64,000 nt of DNA from [Empedobacter] haloabium. Lineage in GTDB: Bacteria; Pseudomonadota; Gammaproteobacteria; Burkholderiales; Burkholderiaceae_D. Position numbers and translations under genes: made by a program. Location: the NCBI GenBank assembly GCA_008011715.2, contig CP136508.1, positions 3,286,001 through 3,350,000 on the forward strand, written 5' to 3'. The notes under the pieces are model-generated. The model made no database searches and was not told the origin of the DNA. It was given only the letters and a program-made list of their open reading frames with translations. Of this stretch, positions 39,364 through 48,195 are shown one piece after another (position 1 is the first letter of the stretch; each line of letters opens with the position of its first letter).

Positions 39364-41469
39364 ATGCACCACCTCGCCCTGCCCCGCCAAGCCGTCGCGC
39401 TGGCCCTGTCCCTCGCGTTTCCCGTCGTGGCCCTGGCCCAAGCCGACGATACCGGGTTTCAAGCCGTGCGCGTCACGGCCGCCAAAGCCCAGGGCTTCAT
39501 GCCCAATACCGTCGAAGCGGGCACGTTCCGCGGTGGCGACATCCTCGACGTGCCCGCCACCGTCAACGTTATCACACGCGAGGTGCTCGAGCTGCAGGCG
39601 GCGGCCGGGCTGTACGACGCGGTGCGCAACACCGCCGGCGTCACACGCCAGCAGAACGGCGGCGAGACCTGGGACCAGCTGGTGATCCGCGGCATCGCCG
39701 TCGAGAACCGCACCAACTACCGCCTGAACGGCACGCTGCCCATCATGAACTTCGCCCAGGTGGCGATGGAAAACAAGGAGCGCGTCGAAGTGCTGAAGGG
39801 TGCCACGGCGCTGTACTACGGCTTCACGTCGCCGGCCGGTGTGGTCAACTTCGTCACCAAACGCGCCGGCGCCAGGCCGGTCACCAGTACGGCCCTCGCG
39901 GTCGACGCGAACGGCAGCGCGGTGGCCAGCGTGGACGTGGCGCGCCGCTTCGGCGCCGCCGGCCAGGTCGGCGTGCGCGTCAACGCGGCCGGCGGTACCC
40001 TGGGCTCGCACATGGACGGCATCGGCCATGGCAACCGCGCCTTCGCGGCCGTCGCGCTGGACTGGACGGCCAGCCCGCGCCTGCGCCTCAAGGCGGACGT
40101 GGAGTACCAGCGCCGCCGCGTCACCGAGCAGGCCGGCGTGATGCTGCCGGCGGCCGTGGCGGGCGTCATCGCGCTGCCGCACGCGGTCGATGCGCGTCGC
40201 GCCGTCGGCCCGGACTGGGCGCTGTTCGCCACCGAGTCCGCCAACCTGCAGCTGCGCGCCGATTATGCCCTAGGCGACGACTGGGTGCTGACCGTCGAAG
40301 GCGGCCATGCCGAGACGCGGCGCGAGCGCAACCTGGCCATCTTCCGCTTCGCCAGCGCGGCTGCCCTGGCGACGGGCGCCGGCCGCATCGCCGGCAACAG
40401 CCAGCACCTGGACGTCGATGCGGACATGCTGCGCGCCGAATTGGCCGGCACCGTCGCGACCGGCCCGCTGCGGCACGACGTCACCTTTGGCCTGACCCGT
40501 ACCGACAAGGGCCAGGCACCGGTCTACCAAGCCACCTACACGATCCCTTCGCAAAACCTGTACGATCCGCGGCCGGTATCGCACGTGCCCGGCACCGTCA
40601 TCGGCGCGGCGCCGGCGGCGCCCACGACGGCGGCGCTGGACAGCCGGGACAACGGCGCCTACCTGGTCGACCGCATCGCGCTCGCGCCGCAGTGGCGGCT
40701 GGTAGCAGGCCTGCGCGCCGCGCGCTTCCAGAGCGACCAGGGCGGCCGGCGCTACCGGGTCGGCCGCACCACGCCGCTGGCGGCGCTGGTGTGGCGCCCT
40801 GCCGCCGACGTGTCGCTGTACGCCTCCGCGGCGCAGGGGCTGGAGGAAGGCGAAACGGCGCCCACCGGTAGTGCCAACCAGGGCGAGCGGCTGGCGCCGG
40901 GCGTCAGCCGGCAAAAGGAAGTGGGCGTACGCTGGCGCGCGCCGGTCGGCACTTTGCTGCAGGCGGCACTGTTCGACATCGACCGCCCCGGTTACTACAC
41001 CAATGCCGCCAATGTGTTCACGGCCGATGGCGCGCAGCGCTACCGCGGGCTGGAGGCTTCCGCGCAAGGCCGGATCACGCCGCGGCTGGCCTGGCAGTTG
41101 TCCGGCCAGCTGATCGACGCCGAGTTCCAGGATGTCGGCGCGGCCTACGATGGCAAGCTGCCGGAGAACACGGCGCGACGCACGGCCAGCGCGTTCGTAT
41201 CGTACGAGGTCGGCGCCGGGCTGTCCGTCAACGGCGGCGCGTATTACACCGGGCGTCGCCCCGTCAACGACCTGGACCAGGCCTTCCTGGGCGGCACCAC
41301 GCTGTTCACCCTGGGCGCGCGCTATGCGGCGCCGCTGGCGGGCCGCCACGTCACCTGGCAGCTGAACGTCGACAACGCGGCCGACAAGCGCTACTGGGCC
41401 GGCGCCGGCACGCGGCTGGCGGCCGGACTGCCGCGCAGCGTCAAGCTGACGGCGAAGGTGGACTGGTAG
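39364..41469 (+). CDS. TonB-dependent siderophore receptor
   Basis: A 701-aa outer-membrane receptor (from 39364). The signal peptide is MHHLALPRQAVALALSLAFP to VVALAQA. The plug domain has VPATVNVITREVLELQAA, TWDQLVIRGIAVENR and RVEVLKGATALYYGFTSPAG, typical of the ferric-siderophore group. The barrel ends with LPRSVKLTAKVDW. Start 39364 is preferred because the Fur box and its -10 region end at about 39327; ATG 39331 is possible. The long ORF start at 39265 lies upstream of the promoter. The siderophore is unknown. Confidence 0.9.
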   Translation: MHHLALPRQAVALALSLAFPVVALAQADDTGFQAVRVTAAKAQGFMPNTVEAGTFRGGDILDVPATVNVITREVLELQAAAGLYDAVRNTAGVTRQQNGGETWDQLVIRGIAVENRTNYRLNGTLPIMNFAQVAMENKERVEVLKGATALYYGFTSPAGVVNFVTKRAGARPVTSTALAVDANGSAVASVDVARRFGAAGQVGVRVNAAGGTLGSHMDGIGHGNRAFAAVALDWTASPRLRLKADVEYQRRRVTEQAGVMLPAAVAGVIALPHAVDARRAVGPDWALFATESANLQLRADYALGDDWVLTVEGGHAETRRERNLAIFRFASAAALATGAGRIAGNSQHLDVDADMLRAELAGTVATGPLRHDVTFGLTRTDKGQAPVYQATYTIPSQNLYDPRPVSHVPGTVIGAAPAAPTTAALDSRDNGAYLVDRIALAPQWRLVAGLRAARFQSDQGGRRYRVGRTTPLAALVWRPAADVSLYASAAQGLEEGETAPTGSANQGERLAPGVSRQKEVGVRWRAPVGTLLQAALFDIDRPGYYTNAANVFTADGAQRYRGLEASAQGRITPRLAWQLSGQLIDAEFQDVGAAYDGKLPENTARRTASAFVSYEVGAGLSVNGGAYYTGRRPVNDLDQAFLGGTTLFTLGARYAAPLAGRHVTWQLNVDNAADKRYWAGAGTRLAAGLPRSVKLTAKVDW

Positions 41470-42055
41470 CGTCCTGCGCGGACAGCGGCGCGCCGATCGC
41501 ATAGTAATGGCCGCCGGCCACGTGGTGCAGGCTGCGCCACTCCGGCCCGGCTTCCTCGAAGCGCCAGTGGCCGTTCGCAAAGACGCGCGTATCCGCCCAT
41601 GCCGCTTCCACTTCGCCGATGAACAGATCGTAGGCCTGCTGGTTGTGCGGCTCCGGCACCAGGCGGCAGGCCAGCCAGGCGGCGCAGCCCGCGACCAGCG
41701 GGGTCGGCTCGGCATCCTGCTGGAACAGCGTGACGCCGCAGCGGCGCAGCTTGTCGGCATCGTCGGCCAGGCTGGTGTTGCCCACCGCCTGGGTCAGTGC
41801 CAGCTGGCGCACCGTGGGGACCTGCAGCACGAAGCGGCCGCTGGCCTCGACCAGCGCGCGCGTGCGCGTGCTCTTGTCCAGCACCACGGTGACCTTGGGC
41901 GGGGCGAAATCGAGGGCGCAGGCCCAGGCGGCGGCCATCACGTTGGCGACGCCGCCGTGGCTGGCCGACACCAGCACGGTGGGGCCATGGTTGATCAGGC
42001 GGTAGGCCTTGGCCAGTTCGACCGGCGCAATGTGAGATGTCAGCGGGGTTGTCAT
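41441..42055 (-). CDS. Flavin reductase-like domain protein (FMN-binding split barrel)
   Basis: A 204-aa protein. PVELAKAYRLINHGPTVLVS, ANVMAAAWACALDFAPPKVT and GRFVLQVPTVRQLA are typical of the flavin reductase/DIM6-NTAB family that binds FMN. No linked oxygenase was found, so the partner is unknown. Its 3' end overlaps the convergent receptor gene by 29 bp. Confidence 0.87.
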   Translation of the reverse strand: MTTPLTSHIAPVELAKAYRLINHGPTVLVSASHGGVANVMAAAWACALDFAPPKVTVVLDKSTRTRALVEASGRFVLQVPTVRQLALTQAVGNTSLADDADKLRRCGVTLFQQDAEPTPLVAGCAAWLACRLVPEPHNQQAYDLFIGEVEAAWADTRVFANGHWRFEEAGPEWRSLHHVAGGHYYAIGAPLSAQDATSPPSPSA

Positions 42056-42108
42056 GGCGCGATTATAGCGGCGACAATAGCTTATCGAGGCAGCCGGCGG
42101 AGGACGAT

Positions 42109-43050
42109 TTGCAGATCCTGGAAGCGTATTGCGAGGAACTGGGCGAGGTGGTCGACATCTACGCGGCCCAGCGCGCCTACTTCGCGCAGCCGGCAGGCAG
42201 GCGGCGGCGCTTCACGTTCCGCTGTTCCGACCCGGCGTGCCGCGTGGCGCGCAACCCCTTGGTGTCCGGCGTCGGCTACGACAAGCTGGCCGAGGAAGGC
42301 GAGAAATTCCGCCAGATTCACTTTCGGGCGCCGCCCGACCATCCGCACCTGGAGAGCTGCGTCTGGGTCCGCGACGAAGCGCGGCGCGAGGCGGATACGG
42401 AGGCGGGCGGCACGCGGCGCGAACGCGCCAAGGCCACCAACGTCATCGACGTGTTCGCGCCGCGCCATGCGGACCAGCCGGTTGCCCCCGCGGCGGCAGA
42501 CCAGGGCGGCGCCATGATGGCGCTGGCCCCGGCCGATGGCCCGCCGCGCGCCCGCACCGGCCAATCGCGCACCGGCCTGCTGGAGAAATTCATCGACTGC
42601 TGGGCCCAGTTCGAGGGCGAGGCGCTGAAGGAGCAGGTCGTGACGATCGAGGGCGAGCGCCTCAGCTACCGCCAGGCCGTCACGCAGGTACGCTTCATCG
42701 CCCCGAGCACGAACGGCCGCCGCATCGTCTACGGCGGCGCCCGCATCAGCCTGTGGCCGGCGGACCGGCCCAAGCGCGTCTACCTGAATTTCCTCGACGA
42801 GTGCGAACAGTTCGACGAGCACGAGGGCAGCCGCAAGCTGACGCTCGACCTGCCGCTGGCGCGCATCGAGGCCTACCCGGGCGGCGGCCTGCTGCAAAGC
42901 CGGCTGACGGAAGGCCGCTCGGGCAAGAACTACGTGCGGGTGTTCGCCTGGGGCCGGATCGTGGACAACGGCGCCAAGCCGGGCTGGCGGCTGGAGCTGG
43001 AGTCGCTGGACAACCTGGTCGTCAAGGTCATCGCCCGCGCCGGCGCATGA
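42109..43050 (+). CDS. Uncharacterised protein with possible metal-binding N-terminus
   Basis: A 313-aa protein not recognised. The TTG at 42109, with GGCGGAGG five bases upstream, is the best-supported start; the ORF is open back to 42037. The N-terminal part has FTFRCSDPACR, then HFRAPPDHPHLESC, giving C-x5-C and H/H/C spacing compatible with a zinc site. After a variable Ala/Pro-rich section (about 100-155), a C-terminal domain contains LLEKFIDCWAQFEGEALKEQ and GKNYVRVFAWGRIVDNG. No signal peptide or membrane segment. It is a single gene; function unknown. Confidence 0.7.
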   Translation: MQILEAYCEELGEVVDIYAAQRAYFAQPAGRRRRFTFRCSDPACRVARNPLVSGVGYDKLAEEGEKFRQIHFRAPPDHPHLESCVWVRDEARREADTEAGGTRRERAKATNVIDVFAPRHADQPVAPAAADQGGAMMALAPADGPPRARTGQSRTGLLEKFIDCWAQFEGEALKEQVVTIEGERLSYRQAVTQVRFIAPSTNGRRIVYGGARISLWPADRPKRVYLNFLDECEQFDEHEGSRKLTLDLPLARIEAYPGGGLLQSRLTEGRSGKNYVRVFAWGRIVDNGAKPGWRLELESLDNLVVKVIARAGA

Positions 43051-43077
43051 CACCTAGGGCCCGGCTGTTGGCGCGCT

Positions 43078-43365
43078 TCAGGCCAGCTTGGTCAGCTTGT
43101 CGATCTGCAAGGTCGCCTTGCCGACGACGGCGACCACGAGCTCGCGGAAGTGCGCCGTCTTCTCGTGGGCGGCCAACGCTTCCGCGCCGGTCCACTCTTC
43201 CAGCATGACGAAGCGGTCGGCATTGGTGTTGTCGACGTGCAGCTCGTAGCGCAGGCAGCCGCTTTCGGCCCGGCTCGGTGGCACGACGGCCTCCAGCGCG
43301 GCGCGCACGACTTCGCGCTGGCCTTCCTTGGCGGTGATGGTGGCGACGACGATCAGATTGCTCAT
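43078..43365 (-). CDS. Antibiotic biosynthesis monooxygenase (ABM) domain protein
   Basis: A 95-aa ferredoxin-like protein. IVVATITAKEGQREVVRAAL, SGCLRYELHVDNTNADRFVM and LEEWTGAEALAAHEKTAHF are the hallmarks of the ABM/YgiN quinol monooxygenase family. These act as dimers on quinols or small aromatics; the actual substrate is unknown. Single gene with GGAGCCCCC before the ATG. Confidence 0.88.
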   Translation of the reverse strand: MSNLIVVATITAKEGQREVVRAALEAVVPPSRAESGCLRYELHVDNTNADRFVMLEEWTGAEALAAHEKTAHFRELVVAVVGKATLQIDKLTKLA

Positions 43366-43415
43366 GGGGGCTCCTGTTGTTCAACCGTCCACATTGTAGA
43401 CGCAGACGGCGAATC

Positions 43416-43440
43416 CTGCCGGGCGGGCGCCGCCCGGCAG
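43416..43440 (-). terminator. Hairpin after the sugar symporter gene
   Basis: CTGCCGGGCG and CGCCCGGCAG pair over 10 bp with loop GGCGC, directly after the symporter stop. No T-run follows, so termination strength is uncertain. Confidence 0.5.
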
Positions 43441-43447
43441 CAAGCGC

Positions 43448-44746
43448 TCAATGCCGGGTTTCCGGGAACGCGTTGGTGGGCTTGGCGCCCCACAGGGCGT
43501 AGAACAGCACGTACAGCTCGCAAGCGGCCGTCAGCAGGAAGGAGTTCTGCAGCCCGTAGGTGTCGGCCAGCCAGCCCTGCACGACCACCAGCGCACCGCC
43601 GGCGATCGCCATGATCAACAGGCCGGCGCCCTCCTCCGTCAACGGGCCCAGGCCGCGGATGCCCAGGGTGAAGATGGTCGGGAACATGACCGAGTGGAAC
43701 AGGCCCACGGCGATCAGCGCCCACATCGCGGTCGGACCCGTCGTGAAGGTGGCGACCAGCATCACGATGGTGGCGCCGATCGCCGCCCCGGCCAGCACGC
43801 TTTCGGCCGACATCGAACGCATCAGCATGCTGCCGGCGAAGCGGCCCACCATCATGCCGCCCCACAGCAGGAACAGATAGTGCGAGGCCTGCTCGTGGGT
43901 GACGTTGCCGATGTGCGGCTGCGAGACGAAGTTGATGAACAGGTTGGCCACGCCGATCTCGGCGATCAGGTAGATGAAGATGGCGGGAATGCCGAACACC
44001 AGGTTGCGGTGGCGCCACAGGGAGTGATTGCCACGGTCGGCCTTCTCGACCCGCTTGCCGCCCATGGCCGGCAGCGGATAGCGCGCGATGGCGATCGCCA
44101 GCAGTACCAGCACGACCGCGACGATCAGGTAAGGCAGTTGCACGGCCTGGGCGTCCGCCAGGCGCTCGGCCTGGGTCAGCACCTGCTCGGCGCCGGCGGT
44201 GCCGCCCGTCGAGCGGCCCAGGATCAGGTAGCCGCCGAACAGCGGCGCCAGGGTGGCGCCCAGCGAATTGAACGCCTGCACCAGGTTCAGGCGCGAGGAA
44301 GCCGTGTCGGCCGGACCCACCACGGCCACATACGGATTGGCCGCCACCTGCAGCAAGGTGATGCCGCAGGCGATGACGAACAGCGCGCACAGGGTCACGC
44401 CGTACGACGGCAGCCGGGCGGCGGGAATCATGCCGAGCGCGCCGATGGCCATCAGGATGAGGCCGATCACCATCGATTTCTTGTAGCCGACCCGTTCGAT
44501 CAGCCGCGCCGAGGGAATCGATGCGACGAAATAGGCGATGAACCAGACCGACTCGATCAGGGTCGTCTGCGTATAGCTGAGTTCGAAGACGCTGCGCAGG
44601 TGCGGCAGCAGCGTGTTGTTGATGACGGTAATGAAGCCCCAGATGAAGAACAGGCTGGCCAGCAGCGCCATGGCCGACTTGTAACTGGACGCGGCCACGG
44701 GATGACCGATGGCGGCGGAGGATGGAGATGCGATGGGCCCAGGCAC
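43448..44746 (-). CDS. FucP/GluP-type sugar:proton MFS symporter
   Basis: A 432-aa transporter with 12 helices. FFIWGFITVINNTLLPHLRS, LLQVAANPYVAVVGP and NLVQAFNSLGATLAPLFGGY are characteristic of the FHS (fucose/galactose/glucose) family. It probably imports glucose or galactose. Two LacI-like operator sequences lie 22-58 bp upstream. Single gene. Confidence 0.92.
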   Translation of the reverse strand: MPGPIASPSSAAIGHPVAASSYKSAMALLASLFFIWGFITVINNTLLPHLRSVFELSYTQTTLIESVWFIAYFVASIPSARLIERVGYKKSMVIGLILMAIGALGMIPAARLPSYGVTLCALFVIACGITLLQVAANPYVAVVGPADTASSRLNLVQAFNSLGATLAPLFGGYLILGRSTGGTAGAEQVLTQAERLADAQAVQLPYLIVAVVLVLLAIAIARYPLPAMGGKRVEKADRGNHSLWRHRNLVFGIPAIFIYLIAEIGVANLFINFVSQPHIGNVTHEQASHYLFLLWGGMMVGRFAGSMLMRSMSAESVLAGAAIGATIVMLVATFTTGPTAMWALIAVGLFHSVMFPTIFTLGIRGLGPLTEEGAGLLIMAIAGGALVVVQGWLADTYGLQNSFLLTAACELYVLFYALWGAKPTNAFPETRH

Positions 44747-44767
44747 GAGTGGTCCTTTCAGCAGGTT

Positions 44768-44804
44768 GAAAACGTTATCGTAGAGGGCACGTTAATCGAT
44801 TACC
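44768..44804 (-). promoter_or_regulatory. Two LacI-type operator candidates upstream of the sugar symporter
   Basis: GAAAACGTTATC (44768-44779) and GTTAATCGATTACC (44791-44804) are both CG-centred imperfect palindromes, the pattern bound by LacI/GalR repressors. They are 22-58 bp before the symporter start. The repressor could be the LacI protein of this window or one elsewhere. Confidence 0.5.
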
Positions 44805-44972
44805 AATGATAAATTCAGCAAGAGCTATATCAAAAACGATATAGCTGTCATCACGGCAACCATCGATCGCGTCTGGATTGCGGTGATCGGCTGACAGGCC
44901 TGCTCGGCGTACGCCTACATGCCCCGGCCGCCGCGGGGCCGATAATCGCCGGACATCGAGGAGGAAACCGGC

Positions 44973-45167
44973 ATGATGGAAACGGGCGACAGGCAGGGCA
45001 GTACGAAAGGCACCACGCCGGCAGGCAGCGCGGTCACGTTCAGCGAATCCCATGCGGACCTGCTGGACCTGTTCGGGCGCTGGGAAGCGCTGGCGGACGC
45101 CAACAGCGATCCGCGCGTGGAATGCGCACCTATGCCGGCGGGTAGCGGCGCAGCTCGGCCTCGCTGA
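44973..45167 (+). CDS. Possible small protein (64 aa)
   Basis: ATG ATG at 44973 is preceded by GAGGAGGAAACCGGC, one of the strongest SD sequences of the window. The protein contains VTFSESHADLLDLFGRWEAL and no known domain. Its last 38 bases overlap the 3' end of the DUF455 gene on the other strand. It could be a genuine small gene or the 5' remnant of a larger one. Confidence 0.4.
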   Translation: MMETGDRQGSTKGTTPAGSAVTFSESHADLLDLFGRWEALADANSDPRVECAPMPAGSGAARPR

Positions 45168-45936
45168 AGCCGGCCAGCCGGCGCGCATCGATATTGAACG
45201 GGCCCTTGATGACGGGTGCCGCGTAACGCACCACGAGCTCGTCGTAGGTGCTGGCCGGGTCCAGGCCCTGGCGCGCGCACAGCCAGCCGTACCAGCGGTT
45301 GCCGATGGCCACGTGGCCGACCTCGTCGCGCAGGATGATGTCGAGAATGGCTGCCGCGGCCTGGTCGCCGGCCTGGGCCAGCTTGGCGCGCAGCGGCGGG
45401 ATCGCGTCCAGCCCGCGCGCCTCCAGCGTGCGCGGCACCAGCGCCATGCGCGCCGTGACGTCGCCGCGCGTCTTTTCCACCATCTCCCACAGGCTGCCGT
45501 GGCCGGGGAAGTCGCCGTAGGCGTGGCCCTGCGTGGCGAGGTGCGCCGCCAGCAAGGAATAATGATAGGCCTCCTCGCGCGCCACCCGGAGCCAGTCGGC
45601 GTAATAGTCGGGCGGCATGCCGGGGAAACGCCACAGCGCGTCCAGCGCCAGGTTGACGGCATTGAATTCGATATGGGCCAGCGCGTGGATCAGCATCGCC
45701 CGCCCTTCCAGCGTGACCATCGAGCGCCGCCCGACCAGGCGCGGCGGCACCAGTTCGGGCCGCGCCGGCCGTCCCGGCACCGGCAAGGCGGTGCTCAGCA
45801 CGGCGGCAGGATCGAGCGGCAGCTGGTTCGCCGCGTAAGCCCGCGCCATGGCTTCGACGGCCGCGATCTTGGCGGCGGGTTCGGTTTCGGTCAGGCAGTG
45901 CAGCGCGCGGGCGCGCAACTCGGCAGGCATCGACAT
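45130..45936 (-). CDS. DUF455 ferritin-like protein
   Basis: A 268-aa helical protein. HALAHIEFNAVNLALDALW, AREEAYHYSLLAAHL and LRDEVGHVAIGNRWY give the E-x2-H pattern of a di-iron four-helix bundle (DUF455, ferritin-like superfamily). Related di-iron enzymes hydroxylate tRNA or lipids, but no reaction is assigned. Start MSMPAELRARA at 45936 chosen; the 15 residues upstream are not family-like. Confidence 0.82.
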   Translation of the reverse strand: MSMPAELRARALHCLTETEPAAKIAAVEAMARAYAANQLPLDPAAVLSTALPVPGRPARPELVPPRLVGRRSMVTLEGRAMLIHALAHIEFNAVNLALDALWRFPGMPPDYYADWLRVAREEAYHYSLLAAHLATQGHAYGDFPGHGSLWEMVEKTRGDVTARMALVPRTLEARGLDAIPPLRAKLAQAGDQAAAAILDIILRDEVGHVAIGNRWYGWLCARQGLDPASTYDELVVRYAAPVIKGPFNIDARRLAGFSEAELRRYPPA

Positions 45937-46005
45937 GGCGGCAAATGCGACAAGGCAGCGGAAAAACGCGCAGTGTAACAAAGGCCGCCGGGCCGGCGCC
46001 AGCCG

Positions 46006-47382
46006 TCAGCGCGCCGGCGCGACCCGCAGCACGACGCCGGACGTGCCCGTCAGCGTGCCGCCTGCGCTGGCCAGCACGTACAGCTCGCCCCCGGCATCCT
46101 GCGCCAAGCCCAGCACGGCCAGGCCCAGCGGCTCGCGCCGCTGCGCCACCAGCTTCTGCACCACGTTGCGTGCGCCCAGCGTCAGCAGCACGCCGCTGCC
46201 GCTGGCGCCGATATAGTCGGCAAACACATACTGGCCGCGCAGCGCGGCGATGCTGGCGCCGGTGTAGACGTAGCCGCCGATCACGGCCTGGCGCGCCACC
46301 GGGGCGCCGGCGCCATCCGCGTGATCGTACTCGGCCAGCGGGTCGATCAGGCCGGCAGGCGCGTTCGGGCTGTGCGCGTACACGAAGCCCGGGCCGGTGC
46401 CGTTGGCGTCGAACAGGAAACTGCCCTCCTTGACGGGCCAGCCGTAGTTGCCGCCGGCAACGATGTGGTTGACCTCCTCGATGGCGCCCTGCCCCACGTC
46501 GCCGGCCCACAAGGTGCCGTCAGGTCCGAATGCCATGCGGAACGGGTTGCGCAGGCCGAGCGCATAGATCTCGTCGGCCCCCGGGCGGCCGACGAAGGGA
46601 TTGTCGGCCGGGATGCCATAGGCCCCGTTGGCGGAATCGTTGCCGAGCGGATCGATGCGCAGGATCTTGCCCAGCACATTGCCGGGTGCCAGGCTCTGGC
46701 CGTTGCCTTCCGGCGCGTGGCCGGGGCCCTGGTCGTCGCCCGCGCCGCCGTCGCCCAGCGCGATGTAGAGCAGATTGTCCGGCCCGAACGCCAGCGCGCC
46801 GGCGTTATGGTTGCTTTGCGGCTGGTCGATGCGCATCAGCACGCGTGCGCTGGCCGGGTCCACCGTGCCGCCGCTGGCGCGCCACTCCGTCAACACGCTC
46901 TGGTGGTTGGGCGCGACGCCCGGCGGCTGGGTGCTGAAGTCCGGCGTTGGCCGGGCCGCTTCCGACGTGTAGGTGTACAGGCGGCCATTGCGGGCGTAAT
47001 CCGGATGGAATGCCAGGCCCAGCAAGCCGCGTTCGTCGCGCGCGCCCAGGCGGACCAACCGGTCGCGGACGTCCAGGAACAGCGTGCGGGCGTTCTTCTG
47101 CGTCGCGTTCGGACCGACGCCGACACGCCACACCACGCCGACCTGGTCCACCACGTACAACTTGTCCGGCTCGCCCGGCGCCACCGCGCCCGCCACCGGC
47201 GACACCAGGCCCGCCAGCACCGGCCGCAAGGTCACCGTCACGGCACTGGTGGGGACTGGCGCGGGGATCGGGTCTTCCAGCTTCGTGCGCTGGGCCAGCG
47301 CCGCGGGCAGCGCGGCGGTCAGCGTCAGCAGGATGGCACTGCGGCACAGCAAGGGGCGAATCGTATTTCCGGGACGAACCAT
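46006..47382 (-). CDS. PQQ-dependent sugar dehydrogenase family (soluble aldose dehydrogenase-like)
   Basis: A 458-aa exported protein with signal peptide RPLLCRSAILLTLTAALPAA. The six-bladed propeller has GLLGLAFHPDYARNGRLYTY, YIALGDGGAGDDQ, NPFRMAFGPDGTLWAGDVGQ and GGNYGWPVKEG, matching the GSDH/glucose-sorbosone dehydrogenase family; the His in LAFHPDY is the usual catalytic base. The long C-terminal blade has YDHADGAGAPVARQAVIGGY. Oxidises aldoses in the periplasm if PQQ is available. GGAGG lies before the ATG at 47382. Confidence 0.88.
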   Translation of the reverse strand: MVRPGNTIRPLLCRSAILLTLTAALPAALAQRTKLEDPIPAPVPTSAVTVTLRPVLAGLVSPVAGAVAPGEPDKLYVVDQVGVVWRVGVGPNATQKNARTLFLDVRDRLVRLGARDERGLLGLAFHPDYARNGRLYTYTSEAARPTPDFSTQPPGVAPNHQSVLTEWRASGGTVDPASARVLMRIDQPQSNHNAGALAFGPDNLLYIALGDGGAGDDQGPGHAPEGNGQSLAPGNVLGKILRIDPLGNDSANGAYGIPADNPFVGRPGADEIYALGLRNPFRMAFGPDGTLWAGDVGQGAIEEVNHIVAGGNYGWPVKEGSFLFDANGTGPGFVYAHSPNAPAGLIDPLAEYDHADGAGAPVARQAVIGGYVYTGASIAALRGQYVFADYIGASGSGVLLTLGARNVVQKLVAQRREPLGLAVLGLAQDAGGELYVLASAGGTLTGTSGVVLRVAPAR

Positions 47383-47456
47383 GGCAGCCTCCATTGGGTG
47401 GGTTGTCGGAAAAGCATGCGCCGTTATCGGTCGCACGACAAGTGCGATTTGCCAGC

Positions 47457-47480
47457 AAAAAAAACCGCCCCGAAGGGCGG
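47457..47480 (-). terminator. Terminator of the first KGG gene
   Basis: Read on the minus strand: CCGCCC-TTCG-GGGCGG followed by eight T. The stem, tetraloop and T-run are identical to those after the second copy. Confidence 0.92.
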
Positions 47481-47513
47481 CAAGCTACTCTCTCGCATCA
47501 GGGAACGACCGCA

Positions 47514-47927
47514 TCAGCGCTTGTCGTTCTTGTGGCTCTGGCGTCCAGCCTGGGCATGCTGCTCCGGCGTGCCGCCCTGCGTGCCGCTACCGCCTTGGCG
47601 GCCGCCCTGGTTACCGCCCTGGTTACCGCCGCGATTGCCGCCGCCGTTACCCTCGTTGCCGCTCTGGCGGTTGCCGTCGTTCTTGTGGCTCATCGAGCCG
47701 GCGCGGCGCGCCTCTTCCGAATTGAACTCGTGGGCGTTGCCCGAGGCGTGGGCCGCACGGCCGCCTTCGCTGGCGATCTCGCGCTGGCGCTCTGGATCCA
47801 TCGAGGCGAAGCCACGGTTGCTGGTGTCGCCCGACTGGCTGTTGCCGCGGTTGCCGGACTGGCTGTTGCCGCTGTCTTTGGTGAACTGGTTATTGCCCTG
47901 CGGGTTGTTGTTGCGATTCGATGCCAT
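47514..47927 (-). CDS. KGG-motif stress-induced protein, copy 1
   Basis: A 137-aa low-complexity hydrophilic protein rich in Gly, Asn, Gln and Ser. It has GFASMDPERQREIASEGGRA, a typical con-10/KGG repeat, then EFNSEEARRAGSMSHKND and runs of GGNQGG, and ends HKNDKR. Such proteins accumulate in stationary phase or desiccation; molecular role unknown. AAGGAGAAACATC precedes the ATG. Almost identical to the gene at 49794-50204. Confidence 0.88.
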   Translation of the reverse strand: MASNRNNNPQGNNQFTKDSGNSQSGNRGNSQSGDTSNRGFASMDPERQREIASEGGRAAHASGNAHEFNSEEARRAGSMSHKNDGNRQSGNEGNGGGNRGGNQGGNQGGRQGGSGTQGGTPEQHAQAGRQSHKNDKR

Positions 47928-48035
47928 GATGTTTCTCCTTAAGCGTTAAAAACATTTCAGGTTGACATTGCATCCCTTCGGCGACCTGGTCTGTGTCGCG
48001 TCGAGGTAGGTACATCTTAAGGTTCGCGCCGCAAC

Positions 48036-48104
48036 TCTTATATAAGTCGTCCGGCTGCCGGGCCGTAGGACCAGCGCTTACTGCCAGGTCGGAAGGTTCA
48101 CGCA
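48036..48104 (-). promoter_or_regulatory. Conserved upstream block of KGG gene copy 1
   Basis: Contains CTTATATAAG, CCGTAGGACCAGCGCTTAC and CCAGGTCGGA; the same block with few changes occurs at 50328-50396. Conservation within otherwise diverged flanks points to a promoter or regulator site, 109 bp or more upstream of the start codon. Confidence 0.5.
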
Positions 48105-48195
48105 GCCGCGGCAACATCGTCAGATGACGGAAATGTCATCCAGCCCAGTTGCTCGGCGCGGCATCATCGAGCCTCCTCAATTTCTCTCGACAACC

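Larger units (their letters stand above)
47457..48104 (-). repeat. Tandem duplicated unit, copy 1 (KGG gene with promoter region and terminator)
   Basis: This unit and 49744-50396 share terminator, coding region (12 substitutions and one 3-bp indel over about 411 bases), leader and a conserved block about 110-190 bp upstream of the start. The intergenic parts between these blocks have diverged strongly. Confidence 0.85.

Noticed and set aside
44831..44972. Possible RNA gene in the gap before the 64-aa ORF
   Set aside because: No cloverleaf, riboswitch-like conserved core or strong terminator could be seen; only weak promoter-like AT-rich sequence near 44800-44850.
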